Source of the DNA: Vescimonas coprocola
GTDB taxonomy: Bacteria > Bacillota > Clostridia > Oscillospirales > Oscillospiraceae
DNA length: 64,000 bases
NCBI RefSeq assembly: GCF_018408575.1
Contig: NZ_AP023418.1
Location: 1,392,415 to 1,456,414 of the forward strand
Direction of reading: 5' to 3'
This document shows positions 1 through 8,765 of the stretch, in pieces; within the stretch, counting starts at the first letter, position 1; each line of letters starts with the position of its first letter. A model generated the notes under the pieces. The model was not told where the DNA came from and made no database searches. It saw only the letters and a list, made by a program, of their open reading frames with translations. The translations under genes were made by a program, and so were the position numbers.

Positions 1-56
1 TGATCTCCCATCGGGCCAAATCACCCCCTCTGTTCCAAAGTCTTCGACTTTGGAAC

Positions 57-90
57 AAAAAAGAGCCTGCCGGCTGGCAGGCTCTTTTTG
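57..90 (-). terminator. Terminator of the rpsF-ssb-rpsR operon
   Basis: A 14-bp stem (AAAAAGAGCCTGCC and its complement) with a four-base loop ends in a T-run just after the rpsR stop. A second perfect 11-bp hairpin with a TTC loop lies beyond it at 32-56. Confidence 0.85.
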
Positions 91-99
91 ATGACCAAC

Positions 100-351
100 T
101 TACTCGGTAACGAAGGGCAGCAGAGCGATCTGACGGGCACGCTTGATGGCCTCGGTCAGCTGACGCTGATGCATAGCGCAGGTACCGGTGGTACGGCGGG
201 GCAGGATCTTGGAGCGCTCGCTGATGAAGCGGCGCAGCTTGGCGGCATCCTTATAATCGATATGCTCGCACTTATCCACGCAGAACTGGCAAACCTTGCG
301 GCGCTTACGGCCGTTGCCACGGGGCGCTCTATTTTCACGTTCCATAGCCAT
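100..351 (-). CDS. rpsR: 30S ribosomal protein S18
   Basis: This is a structural protein of the small ribosomal subunit that packs next to S6 on the platform. The 83-aa product has the basic N-terminus, the CQFC segment near residue 21 and the conserved [12 protein letters not shown] and [14 protein letters not shown] stretches of the family. Length is normal. The start at 351 follows AAGGAGG by eight bases; a second ATG two codons on is less well placed. It is the last gene of the leftward rpsF-ssb-rpsR operon, the standard arrangement in Firmicutes. Confidence 0.97.
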   Translation of the reverse strand: MAMERENRAPRGNGRKRRKVCQFCVDKCEHIDYKDAAKLRRFISERSKILPRRTTGTCAMHQRQLTEAIKRARQIALLPFVTE

Positions 352-392
352 GGAAAATTCCTCCTTATAAAGATTTCATGTGCCTTGGCACA

Positions 393-851
393 TCAGAACG
401 GCAGGTCGCCGTCCTCCTCGTCGATCTCGGCAAAATCGGACGGGCCGCCCACCGGGGCGGAATACCCTCCGGCGGGAGCACCGTAGGCAGGAGCCTGAGA
501 ATAACCGCTGTTATTCCCACCGGCGCCGCCGGGTCTGCTGTCACCGAAATAGACATTGTCGGCAACCACCTCCGCACTTCTGCGGTTGTTGCCCTCCTTG
601 TCTTTCCAGTCACGGATCTGGAGCCGCCCCTCCACCACGGCCATGCGGCCCTTGGTGAAATACTTGGAGACGAACTCCGCCGTGCTGCGCCAAGCCACCA
701 CATCGATGAAATCGGTCTCCTTTTCGCCGCTCTGGGACTTATAGTCCCGATCCACGGCCAAAGAGAAGCTGGTGACCGCCGTACCGCTCTGAGTACGCCG
801 CAGCTCCGGGTCCCTGGTCAGGCGACCCATGATGAAAATCTTGTTCAGCAT
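393..851 (-). CDS. ssb: Single-stranded DNA-binding protein
   Basis: SSB coats single-stranded DNA in replication, repair and recombination. The 152-aa product has the OB fold in about the first 105 residues (begins MLNKIFIMGRLTRDPELR), then a Gly/Pro/Ala-rich linker, then the acidic tip ending DGDLPF. The tip is the docking site for partner proteins. It lies between rpsF and rpsR, which is typical, and is probably co-transcribed from the promoter at 1244-1271. Confidence 0.97.
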   Translation of the reverse strand: MLNKIFIMGRLTRDPELRRTQSGTAVTSFSLAVDRDYKSQSGEKETDFIDVVAWRSTAEFVSKYFTKGRMAVVEGRLQIRDWKDKEGNNRRSAEVVADNVYFGDSRPGGAGGNNSGYSQAPAYGAPAGGYSAPVGGPSDFAEIDEEDGDLPF

Positions 852-863
852 TGTGCTTCCCCC

Positions 864-1163
864 TTACTCGTCCTTGCAGACGATCATGGAACGCATCACG
901 CCCTCGGTAATGCCCAGGATACGATCCAGCTCCTTGGGGAATTCCGGTGCGCTGGTGAAGCTCATCAGCACATAGTAGCCTTCGGTCTTGTAATCGATGG
1001 CGTAAGCAAGACGACGCTTGCCCCACTCATCCACGACCACGTCGGAGCAGCCGTGCTGCTCAGCCAGAGCCTGGAACTTTGCCACATTGGCGGCAATAGC
1101 CTCCTCACCCTGTGCCGGGTCGAGAATGTAAACGACCTCATAGTTGGCGGAAATCTTAGCCAT
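864..1163 (-). CDS. rpsF: 30S ribosomal protein S6
   Basis: S6 binds S18 in the small subunit. The 99-aa product has the family N-terminus (NYEVVYILDP) and the central DEWGKRRLAYAI segment. The frame stays open upstream to 1229, but the start at 1163 is preferred because AAAGGAGGTGC sits just before it and the protein then has the usual length. It is the first gene of the operon, 12 bases before ssb. Confidence 0.96.
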   Translation of the reverse strand: MAKISANYEVVYILDPAQGEEAIAANVAKFQALAEQHGCSDVVVDEWGKRRLAYAIDYKTEGYYVLMSFTSAPEFPKELDRILGITEGVMRSMIVCKDE

Positions 1164-1243
1164 ACTTTTTGCACCTCCTTTTGGACTTATGGCCCTCACG
1201 CTGCGGTGAGAGCAAGGATTTACCTGCATACGCAGGCCTAATT

Positions 1244-1271
1244 ATTATACCGGATATCCGCCAAAAGTCAA
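1244..1271 (-). promoter_or_regulatory. Promoter of the rpsF operon
   Basis: On the minus strand TTGACT (1266-1271) and TATAAT (1244-1249) are separated by 16 bases, leaving a leader of about 75 bases before rpsF. Confidence 0.75.
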
Positions 1272-1333
1272 GAAGTTTTTGGGAATATTCCGTGGAAAAT
1301 TCCCTCTTTTTTGCCCTTCCCGGCAGAAAGGGC

Positions 1334-1362
1334 TTGAAATTGCCGAAGGAATCCTTTAGAAT
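1334..1362 (+). promoter_or_regulatory. Promoter for the trmH-dprA-topA run
   Basis: TTGAAA (1334-1339), a 17-base spacer and TAGAAT (1357-1362) lie about 50 bases before the methyltransferase start. It is divergent from the rpsF promoter. Confidence 0.65.
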
Positions 1363-1414
1363 AAGGTGTCAAATCATCCCTTCGGTGCATGAAAACGCCG
1401 GGAAAGGAATCCCT

Positions 1415-2164
1415 ATGGAGCATATCACCAGCCGTCACAACCCCCTCATGGGCCATATTCGCAAGCTGGTCGGCTCCGCCGCCTACCGGCGGGCGACGGG
1501 GGAATTTCTCTGTGACAGCCCCAAGCTGCTGCAGGAGGCCCTGCTGTGGCAGGCGGAGATCACCGCCGTGGTGACCATCTCCCCCCTGCCCCGGCTTCCG
1601 GAGTACATCCGACAGGTGCAGGTGCCGGAGGACGTCATGGCCTCCATCTCCCCGGTAAAGACCCCTCAGGGGGTGCTTTTCACCTGCCGCCTGCCTCAGG
1701 CTCCCCTGCCCCGGTCCCTCACCGGCCGGCGGTATGTGCTGCTGGACGGGGTGCAGGACCCCGGCAACGTAGGCACCATCCTGCGGACGCTGGACGCCTT
1801 CGACGCCGACGGCCTGCTGCTTACCGGCGGCTGCGCCGACCCCTACGGCTGGAAGGCGGTGCGCTCCTCCATGGGGGCCGTGTTCCGCCGCCCCATCTAT
1901 TTCGGTTCACCGGAGGAACTGGCGGCCCTGCTGCACCGCAGCGGCCTGCCCCTGTACGGGGCCGCCCTGCGGGAGGACACCGTGGACGCCCGGCAGGCGG
2001 ACTACACACGCTGCACGCTGGCCATCGGCAGCGAGGGCCGTGGCCTGAGCCGGGAGGTGCTGGACCTGTGCGATCAAACCATCCGTATTCCCATGTCGGA
2101 CCGCTGCGAATCCCTGAATGCGGCCATTGCCGCAGCGGTGCTGCTGTGGGAGAGCTGGCGATAA
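1415..2164 (+). CDS. TrmH/SpoU-family RNA 2'-O-methyltransferase
   Basis: A knotted SPOUT methyltransferase expected to put a 2'-O-methyl group on rRNA or tRNA using S-adenosylmethionine. The 249-aa product has a small N-terminal substrate-binding part (about 1-95) and the three SpoU motifs: LLDGVQDPGNVGTILR (109-124), AIGSEGRGLS (203-212) and the IPM...SLNAAIAAAVLLWE end (224-245). The upstream frame is open, but the ATG at 1415 after GGAAAGGAA gives the normal domain start. The exact RNA target (for example 23S G2251 as for RlmB) cannot be told from sequence alone. It is followed 13 bases later by dprA. Confidence 0.9.
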   Translation: MEHITSRHNPLMGHIRKLVGSAAYRRATGEFLCDSPKLLQEALLWQAEITAVVTISPLPRLPEYIRQVQVPEDVMASISPVKTPQGVLFTCRLPQAPLPRSLTGRRYVLLDGVQDPGNVGTILRTLDAFDADGLLLTGGCADPYGWKAVRSSMGAVFRRPIYFGSPEELAALLHRSGLPLYGAALREDTVDARQADYTRCTLAIGSEGRGLSREVLDLCDQTIRIPMSDRCESLNAAIAAAVLLWESWR

Positions 2165-2177
2165 GGAGGGATCTCAC

Positions 2178-3401
2178 ATGGCTGCTCTGAAATACTGGGT
2201 ATGGCTCACCACCCTGCCGGGGCTGACCAACCGCAGCAAGCTTCTGCTTCTGGAGCATTTCCCCTCGCCGGAGGACATATACTACGCCCAGCCGGAGGAT
2301 CTCCCTCCGGTGGAGGGGCTGTCCTCCTCTCAGGCGGCGCTGCTGTCGGACAAGTCCACAGACCGGGCCGAGGACGTGCTGGCCCGCTGCGCCAAGGGGG
2401 ATATCTTCCTGCTGACCATGCAGGACGCCCTCTACCCGGACCGGCTGCGGAACATCTATGACCCGCCGGTGCCGCTGTACGGACGGGGCCGGATGCCCCT
2501 GTTCGATGAGGAGGCCGCCGTCTCCGTGGTGGGTACCCGGACGTGTACCCCCTATGGCATCTCCGCCGCCGAGGAGCTGGGCTACCAGCTGGCGAAGGAG
2601 GGTGCCGTGGTGGTGTCGGGCCTTGCCAGGGGCATCGACGGTGCCTCCCACCGGGGCGCTCTGCGGGCCGGCGGCTTTACGGCGGCCGTTCTGGGCGGCG
2701 GCGTGGACGTGGTCTATCCGGCGGAGAACCGGCGGCTCTACGAGGACATCGCCGCCACCGGCGTGCTGCTGAGCGAGTACCCGCCGGGAACGGAGCCTAT
2801 GGGCAGCCACTTCCCCGTCCGCAACCGCATCCTCAGCGGCCTGAGTCTGGCGGTGCTGGTGGTGGAGGCCCCGGAGCGCAGCGGCGCTCTCATCACCGCC
2901 AATACGGCGCTGGAACAGGGACGGGACGTGTTCGCCGTCCCCGGCCCCATCGACGCCCCCAACAGCCGGGGCAGCAACCGCCTCATCCGGGACGGCGCAG
3001 GACTTGTGACCTGCGGCTGGGACATTCTGGAGGGGTACCGGAGCCGGTTCCCCCACCGGCTGCGCCCCTCGCCGGAGAATCTTCCTCCGGTGCCGGAGCA
3101 GGACAGTCTCCCCGCTCAAAGGGCGGAGGAATCGTCCACGGCGAAGCCGGAGAAGAAGGAAACTCCCCCCGCCCTGCCGGTACTGGACCTGACGGCGGAT
3201 ACGGCGGGTCTGACGGACGATCAGATCCGCATCCTACAGGTGCTGACCACCGATGCCCCTCTGCTCACCGATGACGTGGCGGAGCGGGCCGACCTGCCCA
3301 TTCGGCGGGTGCTGTCAGCCCTGACGGTATTAGAGATCGACGGATATGCCACGCAGCACGGAGCACGGCGCTTCGTCCGCACGGTGGAGATCCGGTTGTA
3401 A
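2178..3401 (+). CDS. dprA: DNA-processing protein DprA
   Basis: DprA binds incoming single-stranded DNA during natural transformation and loads RecA on it. The 407-aa product has an N-terminal helical part, then the Rossmann-like core with VVGTRTCTPYG (118-128), SGLARGIDGASHRGAL (147-162) and VPGPID (254-259), and a C-terminal winged helix (about 340-407) after a low-complexity linker. The start at 2178 has AAGGAGGG upstream. The order dprA-topA is common in Firmicutes. Other competence genes are not in the window. Confidence 0.95.
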   Translation: MAALKYWVWLTTLPGLTNRSKLLLLEHFPSPEDIYYAQPEDLPPVEGLSSSQAALLSDKSTDRAEDVLARCAKGDIFLLTMQDALYPDRLRNIYDPPVPLYGRGRMPLFDEEAAVSVVGTRTCTPYGISAAEELGYQLAKEGAVVVSGLARGIDGASHRGALRAGGFTAAVLGGGVDVVYPAENRRLYEDIAATGVLLSEYPPGTEPMGSHFPVRNRILSGLSLAVLVVEAPERSGALITANTALEQGRDVFAVPGPIDAPNSRGSNRLIRDGAGLVTCGWDILEGYRSRFPHRLRPSPENLPPVPEQDSLPAQRAEESSTAKPEKKETPPALPVLDLTADTAGLTDDQIRILQVLTTDAPLLTDDVAERADLPIRRVLSALTVLEIDGYATQHGARRFVRTVEIRL

Positions 3402-3418
3402 AAAGGAAGGATAAGAAC

Positions 3419-6007
3419 ATGGCAAAAAAAGCAGCCCGAAATCTGGTGATCGTGGAGTCCCCTGCCAAGGCCAAGACCATCGGCAAGTATCTGGGACCGG
3501 ATTACGAGGTCAGGGCCAGTATGGGACATCTGCGTGACCTGCCCAAAAGCAAGCTGGGCGTGGATGTCGAGCACGACTTCGAGCCCAACTACCGCCCCAT
3601 CCGGGGTAAGGAGGAGCTTATCAATGAGCTGAAAAAACTCTCCAAGGCCAGCGACACCGTATATCTGGCCACCGACCCGGACCGTGAGGGTGAGGCCATC
3701 AGCTGGCACCTGAAGAACCTGCTGGACCTCAGCGACGAAAAGGCCAAACGTGTCACCTTCAATGAGATCACCCGCAAGGTGGTCACCGAGAGCATCCACC
3801 ACCCCCGTGAGATCGATCAGGATCTGGTGGACGCCCAGCAGGCCCGGCGTATTCTGGACCGCATCGTGGGCTATGAGCTGTCCCCCCTGCTGTGGAAAAA
3901 GATCCGGCGGGGCCTGTCGGCAGGCCGGGTGCAGTCGGTGGCCATGCGTCTGGTGGCAGACCGGGAGAAGGAGATCAAGGACTTCGTCCCCCAGGAGTAC
4001 TGGACGCTGGACGCCCTGCTGAAAAACGACGGCGGCGTCCCCTTCCGGGCCAGATATTACGGCAAGGACGGCAAGAAATATGAGCCCGTCTCTCAGGAGG
4101 AGGTCAGCGCCATTCAGGCGGAGGTGCAGGATCTGCCTTTCGCCGTCAAGAGCGTGAAGCGCACGGATAAGCAGCGCTCCCCCGCCCCGCCCTTCACCAC
4201 CTCCACCATGCAGCAGGATGCCTCCCGGAAGCTGAACATGACTCCCCGGCGCACCATGGCCATCGCCCAGCAGCTGTATGAGGGCGTGGACATCACCGGT
4301 GAGGGTACCGTGGGCCTCATCACCTATATGCGTACTGACTCCCTGCGGATCTCCGACGAGGCGCAGGCAGCGGCCCGCAGCTTCGTCACCGGGCGCTACG
4401 GCGCAGGCTACTGTCCCGCCGCCCCCCGGCAGTATAAGACCAAGGCCGGGGCGCAGGACGCCCACGAGGCCATCCGCCCCAGCGACGTGAATCTGACCCC
4501 GGAGCGGGTCAAGAGCGATCTTACCAGCGAGCAGTATCGGCTGTACCGCCTGATCTGGAGCCGTTTTCTGGCCAGCCAGATGTCCAACGCCATCTATGAC
4601 AGCGTCAGCGTAGAGCTGGGCGCCGGAGCCCACAGCTTCCGGGCCAGCGCCAGCAGCCTGAAGTTCGCCGGCTATACCGCCGTATACGAGGAGAGCCGGG
4701 ACGACGAGAAGGAGGAAAAGGCCCCCGCCCTGCCCCCGCTGGCACAGGGCGAGGTGGTGACGCTGACGGGCTTTGACCCGGCCCAGCACTTCACCCAGCC
4801 CCCCGCCCGGTTCACCGATGCCTCTCTCATCCGGGCCATGGAGGAAAACGGCATCGGCCGCCCCTCCACCTATGCGCCCACGGTGTCCACCATTCTGGAC
4901 CGGGAGTACGTCATCAAGGACGGCAAGTACCTGAAAATGACGCCGCTGGGCGACGTGGTCAACGGCCTTATGTGCGACCGCTTCAAGGACATCGTGGACG
5001 TGAAGTTCACCGCCCACATGGAGGAGGAGCTGGATGAGGTGGAGTCCGGCAAGCTGCCGTGGAAGCAGCTGCTGCGCCAGTTCTACGGTGGCTTTGAGTC
5101 CAATCTCCATCAGGTGGAGAAGGACATGGAGGGTGTTTATCTGAAGGTCCCCGACGAGGTCACCGAGGAGAAGTGTGACCTCTGCGGCAGGAACATGGTC
5201 ATCAAGTCCGGCCGGTTCGGCCGGTTCCTGGCCTGCCCCGGCTACCCGGAGTGCAAGTTCACCAAGCCTCTGGTGGTGGAGATGCCGGGCCGCCGCCCTG
5301 TGTGCGGCGGCCGGCTCATGAAGCGCACCGGTGTCAGCAAGAAATCCGGCAAGCAGTATAACTATTACTGCTGCGAAAAGTTCCCCGCCTGCTCCTTCGT
5401 TACCTTCGACGTACCGGTGAAGGACGACTGCCCTGTCTGCGGCCACACCATGTTCAAGAAATCCGGCCGGGGGTTCAAGCGTCCCTTCTGCATCAACCCG
5501 GCGTGCGAAAATTTCCTGCCGGAGGATCAGCGAGGCTATCCCAAGCGGACTGCTGCGTCCGATGGGACGGAAAGCGGGACAAATGGTACCGCAGCGGACG
5601 GTCAGCCGACGTCCGAAACTGTCCAAACGGAGGCATCTGACAAGCCCGCCGCCAAGAAAACCGCCACAGCCAAGAAAACTGCGGCAAAGAAAAGCACCGC
5701 TAAGAAAACCGGCACGGCCAAAACCGCCGCCAAAAAATCCACGGCCAAGACGGCGAGCAAAAAGCCTGCCTCCGCCGTGGCGAAGGCCGCTGCGGAACAG
5801 CCCTCTACGGAGGAGGCTGCCGAAGCATCCACGGCAGTGGAGAAGGCCGCAGCCAAAAAAGCGACGGCCTCCAGAAAGGCGGCGGCCGAGAAGGCTACCA
5901 CTAAGAAAGCCGCAACTACCAAGAAAACCACCACGGCCAAAAAGGCCGCTACTAAGAAAGCTACCACGTCTGCCGCCAAGAAGGCTGACGCTGAAACGGA
6001 GGAATAA
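3419..6007 (+). CDS. topA: DNA topoisomerase I with long Lys/Ala-rich tail
   Basis: Type IA topoisomerase that relaxes negative supercoils. The 862-aa product has the TOPRIM domain (VESPAKAKTIGKYLG near residue 10, ATDPDREGEAISWHL near 82) and the catalytic Tyr303 in ITYMRTDS. C4 zinc-finger-type domains start near 584: the first (CDLCG) and last (CPVCG) are intact, while the middle one (PVCGGRLMKR) lacks the first cysteine of its leading pair. After about residue 714 comes a tail of roughly 150 residues made almost entirely of Lys, Ala, Thr and Ser, like a histone H1 tail. The gene stops directly against the trmFO start. Confidence 0.96.
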   Translation: MAKKAARNLVIVESPAKAKTIGKYLGPDYEVRASMGHLRDLPKSKLGVDVEHDFEPNYRPIRGKEELINELKKLSKASDTVYLATDPDREGEAISWHLKNLLDLSDEKAKRVTFNEITRKVVTESIHHPREIDQDLVDAQQARRILDRIVGYELSPLLWKKIRRGLSAGRVQSVAMRLVADREKEIKDFVPQEYWTLDALLKNDGGVPFRARYYGKDGKKYEPVSQEEVSAIQAEVQDLPFAVKSVKRTDKQRSPAPPFTTSTMQQDASRKLNMTPRRTMAIAQQLYEGVDITGEGTVGLITYMRTDSLRISDEAQAAARSFVTGRYGAGYCPAAPRQYKTKAGAQDAHEAIRPSDVNLTPERVKSDLTSEQYRLYRLIWSRFLASQMSNAIYDSVSVELGAGAHSFRASASSLKFAGYTAVYEESRDDEKEEKAPALPPLAQGEVVTLTGFDPAQHFTQPPARFTDASLIRAMEENGIGRPSTYAPTVSTILDREYVIKDGKYLKMTPLGDVVNGLMCDRFKDIVDVKFTAHMEEELDEVESGKLPWKQLLRQFYGGFESNLHQVEKDMEGVYLKVPDEVTEEKCDLCGRNMVIKSGRFGRFLACPGYPECKFTKPLVVEMPGRRPVCGGRLMKRTGVSKKSGKQYNYYCCEKFPACSFVTFDVPVKDDCPVCGHTMFKKSGRGFKRPFCINPACENFLPEDQRGYPKRTAASDGTESGTNGTAADGQPTSETVQTEASDKPAAKKTATAKKTAAKKSTAKKTGTAKTAAKKSTAKTASKKPASAVAKAAAEQPSTEEAAEASTAVEKAAAKKATASRKAAAEKATTKKAATTKKTTTAKKAATKKATTSAAKKADAETEE

Positions 6008-7324
6008 ATGGAGCCTGTAACTGTGATCGGCGCCGGTCTGGCCGGCTCCGAATGTGCTTGGCAGCTGGCCCGGCGGGGCATCCCCGTGACCCTGCGGGAG
6101 ATGAAGCCAGAGAAGATGACCCCCGCCCATGTGACCCCATGGTTTGCCGAGCTTTGCTGCTCCAACTCCCTACGGGGAGCGGGGCTGGAAAATGCCGTGG
6201 GCCTGCTGAAGGAGGAGCTGCGGCGACTGGACAGCCTGATCCTCCGCTGCGCCGATGCCACCGCCGTCCCCGCCGGAGGCGCTTTGGCGGTGGACCGGGA
6301 GGGCTTTGCCCGGATGGTAACGGAGGAGATCCGGAATCACCCCCTCATCACCGTGGTCCCCGGCGAAGTGACAGAGCTGCCGGAGGGGCAAGTGGTGGTG
6401 GCCTCCGGGCCGCTGACCTCCGACACTCTGGCGAACCGCCTGCTGGCTCTGCTGGGAGACGGACAGCAGACCACTCTGAACTTCTTCGACGCTGCCGCTC
6501 CGTTGGTGAGCTTTGACAGCGTGGATATGGACAGCGCCTACTTCGCCTCCCGCTATGATAAGGGTACTCCGGACTACATCAACTGCCCCCTGTCCAAGGA
6601 GGAGTATCTGTCCTTCTGGCAGGAGCTGACCACCGCCCAGGAGGCGGAGGTCCACGGCTTCGAGGATGGGCAGGTCTTTGAGGGCTGTATGCCGGTGGAG
6701 GTCATGGCCCGCCGGGGTGAGGACACCCTGCGCTTCGGGCCGCTGAAGCCCCGTGGCCTGCCGGACCCCAAGACCGGGAAGGAGCCTTACGCCGTGGTAC
6801 AGCTGCGGCGGGACAACGCCGACGGTACCATTTACAATCTGGTGGGCTTCCAGACCCACCTGCGGTGGCCGGAGCAGAAGCGGGTATTCACCATGATCCC
6901 CGCTCTGAAGGACGCTCAGTTCCTGCGCTACGGCGTCATGCACCGCAACACCTATCTGGACTCCCCCCGGCTGTTGGATCGGTATTACCGGCTGAAGTCC
7001 CAATCCCGTATCGCTTTTGCCGGACAGATGACCGGCGTAGAGGGCTATGTGGAGTCCTGCGCCAGCGGCTTTCTGGTGGGCGTGGAGACGGCCCGTCGCC
7101 TGAAGGGGCAGGCTCCCATCGACTTCCCGCAGGAAACGGCCATCGGCGCTCTGGGGTTGTATGTCAGCAATCAGACCGTGGGGGTATTCCAGCCCATGAA
7201 CATCAACTTCGGCATCATCCCGCCGCTGGACCACCGGGTCAAGGGCAAGCGCAACAAGAATGCCGAGCTGAGCCAGCGCTCGCTGGCCATCATCGAAGCC
7301 CGGAGGGAGGAGATCCTGTCATGA
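6008..7324 (+). CDS. trmFO: Folate/FAD-dependent tRNA(U54) methyltransferase TrmFO
   Basis: TrmFO makes ribothymidine at U54 in the T-loop of tRNAs, using methylene-tetrahydrofolate and reduced FAD. The 438-aa product opens with the dinucleotide-binding motif VIGAGLAGSECAWQLA. It has the conserved VTEEIRNHP, SFDSVDMDSAYFASRYDKG and QPMNINFGIIPPL segments of the family. The ATG begins on the base after the topA stop, with GGAGG inside the end of topA, so translation is probably coupled. It overlaps plsX by four bases (ATGA). Confidence 0.95.
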   Translation: MEPVTVIGAGLAGSECAWQLARRGIPVTLREMKPEKMTPAHVTPWFAELCCSNSLRGAGLENAVGLLKEELRRLDSLILRCADATAVPAGGALAVDREGFARMVTEEIRNHPLITVVPGEVTELPEGQVVVASGPLTSDTLANRLLALLGDGQQTTLNFFDAAAPLVSFDSVDMDSAYFASRYDKGTPDYINCPLSKEEYLSFWQELTTAQEAEVHGFEDGQVFEGCMPVEVMARRGEDTLRFGPLKPRGLPDPKTGKEPYAVVQLRRDNADGTIYNLVGFQTHLRWPEQKRVFTMIPALKDAQFLRYGVMHRNTYLDSPRLLDRYYRLKSQSRIAFAGQMTGVEGYVESCASGFLVGVETARRLKGQAPIDFPQETAIGALGLYVSNQTVGVFQPMNINFGIIPPLDHRVKGKRNKNAELSQRSLAIIEARREEILS

Positions 7325-8343
7325 AGCTTATCATCGACGCCATGGGCGGCGACAATGCCCCGCTGGAAATCGTCAAGGGTGCGCTATCCGGTCAGAAGCG
7401 CTGGGGCGTGGACGTCACCCTCACCGGCGACACCACCGCTATTTTGCAGGCGCTGGAGGCCTGCGGCGAAAAGACGCTGCCCCAGGGCATGGAGATCGTC
7501 CACACCACTGAGACGGTGGAGATGTGTGACGACCCCGCCACGGTGTTCCGCCGGAAGAAGGACACCTCCATGGGCGTGGGACTGACCATGCTGCGGGACG
7601 GCAGGGCCGACGCCATGGTCTCCGCCGGCAGCACCGGCGCTCTGCTCACCGGCGCTACCCTCATCGTCAAGCGCATCCGGGGCATCCGTCGGGCGGCCAT
7701 GGCCCCGGTAATTCCCACCACCACCGGTCAGGCGGTACTCATCGACTGCGGCGCCAACGCCGAGTGTACCCCGGAATATCTGGTACAGTTCGCCTATCTG
7801 GGCAGCTACTACGCCCACCGGGTGCTTGGGGTAGAGCGGCCCCGTGTGGGACTGCTGAACATCGGCACCGAGGACAGCAAGGGCACCGATCTCCAGAAGG
7901 AGACCCTGCGCTGGCTGCGGGAGGCCCACACGGCGGGACACCTGAACTTCATCGGCAACATTGAGGCCAAGGAGGCCATCAAGGGCGGGTGCGACGTCAT
8001 CGTCTGCGACGGCTTCTCCGGCAATGTGCTGCTGAAAACCATGGAGGGCGTAGGCTCTTTCGCCGGAAGCGCTCTGAAAGCCATGTTCAAGAAGAACCTG
8101 CTGACCAAGCTGGCGGCCCTGTGCGTCATGCCGGGGCTCAACGCCTTCAAGGCCAGGCTGGACCCCAATAAGGTGGGCGGTACCGCCTTCATCGGTATCT
8201 CCCGGCCGGTTATCAAGGCCCACGGCTCCTCCAACGCCGAGGCCATCGAAAACGCCATGGGGCAGGCGGTGCAGGTGGCCCGCAGCGGCATTATCAGGGA
8301 TATCGAGGAAAATGTGGCCCTGATGAAGGTGGAACGGGAATAA
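7321..8343 (+). CDS. plsX: Phosphate acyltransferase PlsX
   Basis: PlsX converts acyl-ACP to acyl-phosphate, the first step of phospholipid synthesis in most Gram-positives. The 340-aa product begins KLIIDAMGGDNAP, the family signature, and has VSAGSTGALLTGA and the NIGTEDSKG segment. Normal length. The start overlaps the trmFO stop, and acpP, its substrate carrier, follows 100 bases later, matching the usual plsX-acpP link. Confidence 0.96.
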   Translation: MKLIIDAMGGDNAPLEIVKGALSGQKRWGVDVTLTGDTTAILQALEACGEKTLPQGMEIVHTTETVEMCDDPATVFRRKKDTSMGVGLTMLRDGRADAMVSAGSTGALLTGATLIVKRIRGIRRAAMAPVIPTTTGQAVLIDCGANAECTPEYLVQFAYLGSYYAHRVLGVERPRVGLLNIGTEDSKGTDLQKETLRWLREAHTAGHLNFIGNIEAKEAIKGGCDVIVCDGFSGNVLLKTMEGVGSFAGSALKAMFKKNLLTKLAALCVMPGLNAFKARLDPNKVGGTAFIGISRPVIKAHGSSNAEAIENAMGQAVQVARSGIIRDIEENVALMKVERE

Positions 8344-8377
8344 ACTCCACTTCGAGAAAATATTCACAGAAAAGGTG

Positions 8378-8406
8378 TTGACACACGGCGGTAATTGCCG
8401 TATTAT
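8378..8406 (+). promoter_or_regulatory. acpP promoter
   Basis: Perfect TTGACA (8378-8383), 17-base spacer, TATTAT (8401-8406). The spacer contains the inverted repeat ACGGC-N7-GCCGT, a possible regulator site; it does not resemble the known FapR box. Confidence 0.8.
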
Positions 8407-8443
8407 CTTTCAGAGCGATACCCGAAAGGAGGGGAATCATCTT

Positions 8444-8689
8444 ATGACGATGGAAGACATCTTCAAGACGATGCAGGATTTGATCGCTGAACAGTTCGCC
8501 ATTGATGCTGACGAGATCAGCATGGACAGCTCCTTTGTGGATGATCTGGGCGCTGACTCTGTGGATCTGGTGGAGCTGGTAATGGCCATGGAAGAAGAAT
8601 TCAACGTCGGTGAGATCGACGAGGACGACCTGACCGGGCTGAAAACCGTCGGTGACTGCGTTCGTTATCTGTACAATAAGATGAGCTGA
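8444..8689 (+). CDS. acpP: Acyl carrier protein
   Basis: ACP carries growing fatty acyl chains on a 4'-phosphopantetheine arm. The 81-aa acidic product has the attachment site DDLGADSVDLVEL with Ser39 as the modified residue. The start at 8444 has AAGGAGGGG nine bases upstream; an ATG two codons on is too far from it. It has its own strong promoter and a terminator (8700-8743), so it can be made in excess over its neighbours. Confidence 0.97.
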   Translation: MTMEDIFKTMQDLIAEQFAIDADEISMDSSFVDDLGADSVDLVELVMAMEEEFNVGEIDEDDLTGLKTVGDCVRYLYNKMS

Positions 8690-8699
8690 CACGACCGTG

Positions 8700-8743
8700 A
8701 AGAAAGAACGCCCCGTTGGAGTTTGTCCACGGGGCTTTCTTTT
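8700..8743 (+). terminator. Terminator after acpP
   Basis: GCCCCGT pairs with ACGGGGC across a 12-base loop and is followed by TTTCTTTT, flanked by an extra AAGAAAG/CTTTCTT pairing. Confidence 0.75.
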
Positions 8744-8765
8744 CCGGCCGGAAAGGAGTTATGCA

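Noticed and set aside
3221-6130. A minus-strand frame of 969 codons opposite topA
   Set aside because: Antisense shadow of topA, caused by GC-rich third positions.
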